Assembly: GCA_902462065.1 (NCBI GenBank)
Contig: CABQAK010000044.1
Coordinates: forward strand, 1-16,847
Direction of reading: 5' to 3'
DNA length: 16,847 bases
Source: an uncultured Collinsella sp.
GTDB taxonomy: Bacteria; Actinomycetota; Coriobacteriia; Coriobacteriales; Coriobacteriaceae
Under the pieces are notes generated by a model, which was not told the DNA's origin, did not search any database, and worked only from the letters and a program-made list of their open reading frames with translations. The position numbers were made by a program, and so were the translations under genes. This document shows, piece by piece, positions 12,096 through 16,847 of the stretch (the stretch's first letter is position 1; the number at the start of each line of letters is the position of its first letter).

Positions 12096-14690
12096 CTATT
12101 TGTCGGCGGCTGTCTTCTTGGTGGTCGACTTCTTGACCGTCGTCTTCTTGGCGGTCGAAGCCTTCTTCGTAGCCGTGGCTTTCTTGGCCGTGGTCTTCTT
12201 CGCCGTACTCGCCTTGGTCGCAGTCTTGCGGCCGCGGGCGGGCTTCTTCTCCTTGGTCGGGCAGTCCATGTTGACGCAGATGCGCCACGGACCGCGCGCC
12301 GTGTTGACCACCACGATGGGAGCGCCACACTCGGGGCAGGTCTCGCCCGTCGCCTCGAGCTTGCCACGCGCCGGCAGCGGATAGCTCACGCCGCAGTCGT
12401 CGTAGTTGGTGCAGCGGATAAAGCGTTTGCCGCTTTTCTCACTCTTGTGCGCAATCAGGTCGCCGTGGCGCCCGGCCTCCGCGCACACCTTGCACTCGCC
12501 CACCTTAAGGTCGGGCTCGTAGTTGGTGGGGCACGTGGGGTTCACGCAAATCTCGAAGGCCTTCTGGCGGAACGGCTGACACTTAATGCGCGGCGCACCG
12601 CACTCGGGGCACACGGCGGCCTCGCCCTCGAGCGGACTTACCTTGACGCCACTCGGCACCGGATAGGTCACGTCGCAGTCGGGCCATCCCATGCAGCCGA
12701 TAAAGCTGCCGCGGGTCTTGGCACTCGTCTTCATGACGAGGTCCTTGCCGCACTTGGGGCAGGTGCCCACGCGCGCATCGGCCGTGACGGCATCGCTGAT
12801 GGCGTCGCCCAGCTCCTGCGTATGCTTGAGCAGCTCGTCGAGCACACCGGCCAGCAGCGCGCGCGAGTGCGTCACGACATGCTCCTCGGTGTCCTCGCCG
12901 CGCTCCACGCGGGTCATGTCGCCGTCGAGCTCGCTGGTCATATCGGGGCTCGTGATGCGCGGGGCAAACTGCGACAGTGCATCGATGATGGCGATACCCA
13001 GCTGGCTCGGCTCCACGGGATCGTTTTTGAGATAGCGCACGGCGTACAGGCGCTCGATGATGCTCGCGCGCGTGGACTTGGTGCCCAGGCCGCGCTTTTC
13101 CATCTCCTGCACGAGCTTGCCCTGGCTGTAGCGCGCGGGCGGCTCGGTCTGCTTGGCTTCGAGCTTAATGTCGAACACGTCGACCGTATCGCCCTGCTCC
13201 AGCGGCGGCATCTGCTCGTCGCGTTTAAGGCCATACGGGTAGGCCTCGCGGAAACCCGGGGTCACGAGCACATCGCCCGAGGCCACGAACGGCTCGCCGT
13301 TCACGTCGAGCTCGAGCTTGGTGTTCTCGATGGTCGCGGGACCCATGAGCGTCGCCAGGAAGCGACGGGTAATGAGGTCGTAGAGCTTGCGCTGGCCGCC
13401 GTCGAGCGTGGACGGATCGCCCTCGCCGGTGGGATAGATAGGCGGGTGATCGGTGGTCTCGACCTTGCCGCGCGTGGGCTTCATGGGACCGGCGAGCACC
13501 TTTTTGCACACCGGCGCCAGCGCCGGGTTGATCTTTGCCAGATCGCTCACCACGGCGCCCAGATCGAGCGTCGCAGGGTACACGGTATTGTCGACACGCG
13601 GGTAGCTGATGAGACCGGCCATGTAGAGGGACTCGGCGATGCGCATCGTACGCGCAGGCGAGATGCCCTCGGCCGCGGCGGCAGCCTGCAGCGAGGTCGT
13701 CGCAAACGGCGTGGGCGGCTGCTGCTTACGCGAGCGCTTGGTCACCGCGGCAACGGTCGCCGTCGCGACACCGTCGACATGGCCGTACGCCGTCTCGGCA
13801 GCATCCTTGTCGGTAAAACGCGCCGTCTTGTGTGCAATCTTAAAGCGGTCGTCCTCGGCGGCGCCCTGCGCGGCACCCATGCCGCGAATCTGCCAATAAT
13901 CCTCGGGCACAAACGCCATGCGCTCGCGCTCGCGCTCGACCACCAGGGCGAGCGTCGGCGTCTGCACGCGGCCGGCAGAGCGCACGTTACCAAAGCCGCC
14001 GAACTTGGCGAGCGTCAGATAGCGCGTGAGCACCGCGCCCCAAATGAGGTCGATGTGCTGGCGGCTCTCGCCGGCGTCGGCCAGGTTCTGGTCGAGTGAG
14101 ACGAGATTATCGAAGGCGTGCGTGATCTCGGCCTTGGTAAACGAAGAGTATTGGGCGCGGGCAACCGGCAAGTCGGGCGCCACCTCACGCACCTTGTTGA
14201 GGGCGTCCGAACCGATCAGCTCGCCCTCGCGGTCAAAGTCCGTGGCGATGATGACGCTGTCGGACTTCTTAGCCAGGTTCTTGAGCGAACGAATGAGCTC
14301 CTTCTCGGCCGGTAGCTTAATGACGGGTGCCCAGGTGAGATAAGGCAGGCTCTCGAGCTTCCAGCCCTTAATGGAAATGCCGTCGGCAAGGAACGGCTTG
14401 CGCTTGGTGTCGTACGGCGGGCGGGCCAGGCCATCGGGCATATCGGCCGGCAGCATCTCACCGTCCTCGGTCACCGAATACCAACCCAGCTTTTTATCGA
14501 ACAGCACGCTGTCGCAAAAATCGGGCGCAAGGATGTGACCGGCAAGACCGATCGTCACGCACTCCTCGCCCTTCCACTCAAAACGGTAGATGGCGGTGTT
14601 GTACACCTTGTCCTTTTTAGGCTTACCCGTGGACAGCCGCTCGGCGATCTGACGCGCGGCGTCGTTTTTCTCGGCGATGATGAGCTTCAA
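12096..14690 (-). CDS. Type IA DNA topoisomerase with four zinc ribbons and lysine-rich tail
   Basis: An 864-residue enzyme that cuts and passes one DNA strand, relaxing negative supercoils or resolving intertwined DNA. The Toprim domain begins KLIIAEKNDAARQIAERL (catalytic E7) and has IATDFDREGELIG (D151, D153, E155). VRSAGRVQTPTLALV (236-250) is conserved in the family. The catalytic tyrosine is Y363 in GLISYPRVDNTVYP. Four C4 zinc ribbons follow: C644/C647/C666/C672, C694/C697/C715/C720, C733/C736/C760/C766 and C785/C788/C805/C810. Residues 813-864 form a Lys/Ala/Thr tail like histone H1, as in actinobacterial TopA. The N-terminal half resembles the archaeal-type topoisomerase I/III group more than E. 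coli TopA, so I give no symbol. The TTG start at 14690 has AGGAG 6 nt upstream and yields the canonical N-terminus. Confidence 0.93.
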   Translation of the reverse strand: MKLIIAEKNDAARQIAERLSTGKPKKDKVYNTAIYRFEWKGEECVTIGLAGHILAPDFCDSVLFDKKLGWYSVTEDGEMLPADMPDGLARPPYDTKRKPFLADGISIKGWKLESLPYLTWAPVIKLPAEKELIRSLKNLAKKSDSVIIATDFDREGELIGSDALNKVREVAPDLPVARAQYSSFTKAEITHAFDNLVSLDQNLADAGESRQHIDLIWGAVLTRYLTLAKFGGFGNVRSAGRVQTPTLALVVERERERMAFVPEDYWQIRGMGAAQGAAEDDRFKIAHKTARFTDKDAAETAYGHVDGVATATVAAVTKRSRKQQPPTPFATTSLQAAAAAEGISPARTMRIAESLYMAGLISYPRVDNTVYPATLDLGAVVSDLAKINPALAPVCKKVLAGPMKPTRGKVETTDHPPIYPTGEGDPSTLDGGQRKLYDLITRRFLATLMGPATIENTKLELDVNGEPFVASGDVLVTPGFREAYPYGLKRDEQMPPLEQGDTVDVFDIKLEAKQTEPPARYSQGKLVQEMEKRGLGTKSTRASIIERLYAVRYLKNDPVEPSQLGIAIIDALSQFAPRITSPDMTSELDGDMTRVERGEDTEEHVVTHSRALLAGVLDELLKHTQELGDAISDAVTADARVGTCPKCGKDLVMKTSAKTRGSFIGCMGWPDCDVTYPVPSGVKVSPLEGEAAVCPECGAPRIKCQPFRQKAFEICVNPTCPTNYEPDLKVGECKVCAEAGRHGDLIAHKSEKSGKRFIRCTNYDDCGVSYPLPARGKLEATGETCPECGAPIVVVNTARGPWRICVNMDCPTKEKKPARGRKTATKASTAKKTTAKKATATKKASTAKKTTVKKSTTKKTAADK

Positions 14691-14744
14691 AAGAGGCTCC
14701 TATCTCGTATCTCTGCGGCTACGCCCGCCCGTATGGCGGCCGAC

Positions 14745-15428
14745 TTACGCCCTTGCTTGCTCAATCTGCCCGATGAGCCAATCGCACCAGGCATCCATGC
14801 CCTCGCCCTTGCGCGCGCTCACGGCAAACCGCGGCGCCTGCGGATTGAGGTCATCGAGTGTCTTAGTATACCTATCCATGTCAAAATCGAAAGCCGGGGC
14901 CACATCGACCTTGTTGAGCAGCTGCGCGCCGGCGTGTTGGAAGATGCCCGGGTACTTGATGGGCTTGTCGTCGCCCTCGGGCACCGAGAGAATCATGATG
15001 GACAGGTTCTCACCCAGGTCAAAGTCGACCGGGCAGACCAAGTTGCCCACGTTTTCGATAAAGATGACGTCGATGTTCTCCAGACCGACGGCCTGGTCGA
15101 ACGCGTCAACGGCCTCCATGATCATGTTGCCCTCGAGGTGGCACAGGCCACCCGTGTTGATCTGGATGGCGGGCATGCCGGCTTCCTTCATGGTGATGGC
15201 GTCGACATCCGAGGCAATATCGCCCTCGATGACGGCACAGCGCAGGCCAGCCTTGTCGCGCAGGCGCTCGTTGGTGCCCAGGATCGTGGTGGTCTTGCCC
15301 GAACCGGGGCTCGACAGCACATTGATCACATAGGTGTTTGTCTCTTTAAATCGCTGTCGCAGCTGATCTGCCAGGCGCTCATTGCGCGACAGAATCGGCG
15401 ACGCGATATCAATCGTTTTCTCAGCCAT
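14745..15428 (-). CDS. hypB: Hydrogenase nickel incorporation GTPase HypB
   Basis: A 227-residue SIMIBI-class GTPase that, with HypA, delivers nickel to the large subunit of [NiFe] hydrogenase in the cytoplasm. It shows the P-loop LSSPGSGKTT (38-47), EGDIASDVDA, the nickel/zinc site in NTGGLCHLEG (C96, H97), IFIENVGNLVCP (C132), NKVD (172-175) and SARKGEG (204-210). It is the short form: the N-terminal His-rich or CxxCGC nickel-storage extension of some HypB proteins is absent. I chose ATG 15428, 8 nt after AAGGAG; the upstream GTG at 15437 overlaps that site. A -10-like TATAAA lies at 15459-15454, so hypB may have its own promoter as well as reading from hypA. No hydrogenase structural gene is in the window. 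Confidence 0.95.
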   Translation of the reverse strand: MAEKTIDIASPILSRNERLADQLRQRFKETNTYVINVLSSPGSGKTTTILGTNERLRDKAGLRCAVIEGDIASDVDAITMKEAGMPAIQINTGGLCHLEGNMIMEAVDAFDQAVGLENIDVIFIENVGNLVCPVDFDLGENLSIMILSVPEGDDKPIKYPGIFQHAGAQLLNKVDVAPAFDFDMDRYTKTLDDLNPQAPRFAVSARKGEGMDAWCDWLIGQIEQARA

Positions 15429-15453
15429 ACTCGGCACTCCTTACTTTGGCCCC

Positions 15454-15459
15454 TTTATA
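15454..15459 (-). promoter_or_regulatory. Candidate -10 for hypB
   Basis: The minus strand reads GGGGTATAAAGGGG, with TATAAA at 15459-15454, 26 nt before the hypB ATG. The run of G before TAT resembles the comF and tmk sites (GGGTATCAT). No -35 is visible. Confidence 0.35.
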
Positions 15460-15483
15460 CCCCATCACCAGATGGCTAGCGGG

Positions 15484-15840
15484 CTAATCGTCGGGGGTTT
15501 CGATTTCGATACTTGCGATGTCGAGCTCGCGGCCGTGCAGCAGACGCACGTTGGCGCCGCCACATTGGGGACAGCGGCAATGGAAGCGATCGTGCTCAAA
15601 GACCTCCCCGCAGTCCAGACACTCGCTTTGTGGATGGACTTCCTCCACGGCAAGCTCGCAGCCTCGCGTGAGCGGGTCCTCATCGCGAAATGTCTCCCAC
15701 GCAAAGTCGAGCGCCTCGCGCACAACTTCGGTCATATCCCCGATACGCAGCGTTACCAAAACGGCGCGCGAGGCCCCCGCCCCACGCGCCGCGCGAATCA
15801 CTGTATCGAGTATGCCGTTGACAATGCCAACCTCGTGCAT
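15484..15840 (-). CDS. hypA: Hydrogenase maturation nickel metallochaperone HypA
   Basis: A 118-residue protein of normal HypA length. It begins MHEVGIV, where H2 and E3 belong to the nickel site. The zinc loop has C74/C77 and C90/C93, with an extra C88. HypA receives nickel, hands it to the hydrogenase large-subunit precursor, and docks with HypB, encoded 55 nt downstream. AGGAG, inside the last codons of tatC, lies 9 nt before the ATG. The tatC stop is only 6 nt upstream, so tatC-hypA are co-transcribed. The pairing with tatC is sensible because exported [NiFe] hydrogenases travel folded through Tat, though that link is inference here. Confidence 0.95.
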   Translation of the reverse strand: MHEVGIVNGILDTVIRAARGAGASRAVLVTLRIGDMTEVVREALDFAWETFRDEDPLTRGCELAVEEVHPQSECLDCGEVFEHDRFHCRCPQCGGANVRLLHGRELDIASIEIETPDD

Positions 15841-15846
15841 ACCGAT

Positions 15847-16638
15847 TTACTCCTCGTCGTCCTCATCGTCCGAGAACAGGTCCAGACGGCTCACAAACAA
15901 GCCCTCCTTGCCCTCGCGCGCGGTAATGACCACGCGGGCAATGGCGAGCGAAATCTCGTAGAGCGAGAGCAGGGCACCATACATGAGGCCCAGCGTAACG
16001 GGCGAGCCGTCGGGCGTAATCACAGCCGAGCCCACAAGCAGGCCCACGTACACGTAGCGCCAGGCGCCGCGGAAGGCCGCGTAGGACACGATGTGGAAGA
16101 CGGACAGGTAGAAGATGATGAGCGGCAGCTCAAACGCCACGCCAAAGCCGATCATAAAGAGCAGCTCCATGTTGACGTAGTTCTCCAGATCAGGCAGCGC
16201 CGTAGCGACGGCCGAGGTCTCGCCGATGAGCCACTCAAAGCCCGCAGGAATGATGATGAAATAGCAGAAGATGGCGCCCAGGAAGAACAGCACCGTCGAG
16301 GCGAGCACCGTGGGCACGACCCATTTGCGCTCGTTGGGACGCAGTGCCGGCAGGAAAAATGCCAGAATCTGCCAGATGATCATGGGCGTGCACATGACCA
16401 CGGCCATCTTGATGGCCAGCGAGAAGCGCAGGCCAAAGCCGCCGAGCGTGGTGGTGATGTAGAACTTACCGTCCGGCACAAAGGAGCGGATGGGGTCTTC
16501 CAGGATGTCGAGCACCACGGGCGTGGCGAAATACAGCACGATAGCGGCGGCAAACACCGACACGACCACGATGGTCAGGCGGCGACGGAGCTCTCCCAGG
16601 TGATCGAAGAGCGGCATGCGCGCAGGTCCGATAGGCAT
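15847..16638 (-). CDS. tatC: Twin-arginine translocase subunit TatC
   Basis: A 263-residue polytopic membrane protein, the signal-peptide receptor of the Tat system that exports folded proteins. It has the N-terminal signature FDHLGELRRRL (11-21), six likely membrane helices (about 22-40, 72-95, 110-132, 155-180, 193-206, 215-236), FFLPALRPNERKW after the second helix, and E170 in GVAFELP, a conserved membrane glutamate. The C-terminus is acidic (SDDEDDEE). Its ATG overlaps the stop codon of the preceding frame by one base (TAATG), marking translational coupling with the probable TatA/TatB partner. Confidence 0.96.
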   Translation of the reverse strand: MPIGPARMPLFDHLGELRRRLTIVVVSVFAAAIVLYFATPVVLDILEDPIRSFVPDGKFYITTTLGGFGLRFSLAIKMAVVMCTPMIIWQILAFFLPALRPNERKWVVPTVLASTVLFFLGAIFCYFIIIPAGFEWLIGETSAVATALPDLENYVNMELLFMIGFGVAFELPLIIFYLSVFHIVSYAAFRGAWRYVYVGLLVGSAVITPDGSPVTLGLMYGALLSLYEISLAIARVVITAREGKEGLFVSRLDLFSDDEDDEE

Positions 16639-16847
16639 TACTCATCGCCTCCCTTCGGGGCGTCGGCGGCAGCGGCGCTGTCCTCGGCCTCGAGCTCGCG
16701 GGCGAGCTGATCGACGACGGCCTTGCGCTTGCGGGGACGACGGGCATAGAGGTCGGCCGTCGTGGGCTCTGCCGGCTCGGGCTCCGGCTCCGGCTCAGCA
16801 GCGGAAGCGGACTCGGCGGCGGCATGATTGATATGCAGAGTACCCTC
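16638..16847 (-). CDS. C-terminal end of a probable TatA/TatB-type protein (partial)
   Basis: The frame enters from the right edge and ends at the TAA overlapping the tatC start. The 69 visible residues are hydrophilic: EGTLHINHAAAESAS, then a Pro/Glu repeat (AEPEPEPEPAEP), TTADLYARRPRKRKAVVDQL, then an acidic end ADAPKGGDE. No membrane segment is visible because the N-terminus is outside the window. Proline- and charge-rich tails are usual for TatA/TatB, and position and coupling before tatC favour that identity, but the diagnostic N-terminal helix cannot be seen. The reading frame is clear; the name is inference. Confidence 0.6.
   Translation of the reverse strand, partial: EGTLHINHAAAESASAAEPEPEPEPAEPTTADLYARRPRKRKAVVDQLARELEAEDSAAAADAPKGGDE

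Noticed and set aside
12099..12254. Tandem repeat DNA in the topoisomerase tail as a mobile or CRISPR-like array
   Set aside because: The repeats are short and imperfect, stay in frame, and encode the Lys/Thr/Ala tail; there are no spacers or regular units.
12048..14099. Long open frame (about 680 codons) on the plus strand
   Set aside because: It lies wholly opposite the topoisomerase gene, whose product shows clear catalytic motifs. GC-rich codon use leaves the antisense frame open by chance, and its translation shows no domain.
15382..16710. Long plus-strand frame opposite tatC, hypA and hypB
   Set aside because: It spans three recognised minus-strand genes, and its His/Arg-rich translation is the antisense of their codons.

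Overview
The window is a GC-rich, gene-dense stretch of bacterial chromosome that reads most naturally as a member of the Coriobacteriia, probably Collinsella or a close relative. That placement is inferred from base composition, gene content and protein style (tmk-holB-ricT cluster, lysine-tailed type IA topoisomerase, acidic low-complexity tails); no rRNA or other taxonomic marker is present. All genes but one lie on the minus strand, so the window is best read from 16847 down to 1.

Right end (16847-14745): the C-terminal end of a probable TatA/TatB-type protein overlaps tatC by one base. hypA and hypB (nickel delivery to [NiFe] hydrogenase) follow. Export by Tat plus nickel-enzyme maturation suggests a hydrogenase elsewhere in the genome. 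Next comes a type IA topoisomerase with four zinc ribbons and a histone-H1-like lysine tail (14690-12096). It converges at a bidirectional terminator with the only plus-strand gene, a zinc-ribbon, single-TM, poly-aspartate protein (10958-11974).

Middle (10753-5065): a predicted Tat-exported lipoprotein of the class A beta-lactamase-like serine hydrolase fold is followed by two imperfect palindromes. Then come tmk, holB and a ricT/yaaT-like PSP1 protein, tightly packed in an order also known from Firmicutes. comF follows, with its ribosome binding site buried in a perfect 12-bp hairpin.

Left part (5064-1): a long gene-free stretch carries a promoter-like site and possible leader RNA. It is followed by an orphan family-3 solute-binding lipoprotein, long-form ribosome hibernation factor HPF, a DegV fatty-acid-binding protein, and a beta-hydroxyacid-dehydrogenase-like oxidoreductase with a Cys/His-rich tail. 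The last reading frame, running off the left edge, joins a small membrane protein in frame to an internal piece of MurA.

The observations most worth following are the membrane-protein/MurA junction at the left edge, the metal-binding tail on the oxidoreductase, the palindromic repeat family sharing a GGGACGTTC core, the hairpin sequestering the comF ribosome binding site, the terminator abutting the degV ribosome binding site, and the unexplained leader upstream of the solute-binding lipoprotein. I saw no CRISPR array, insertion sequence, phage gene, tRNA or rRNA.
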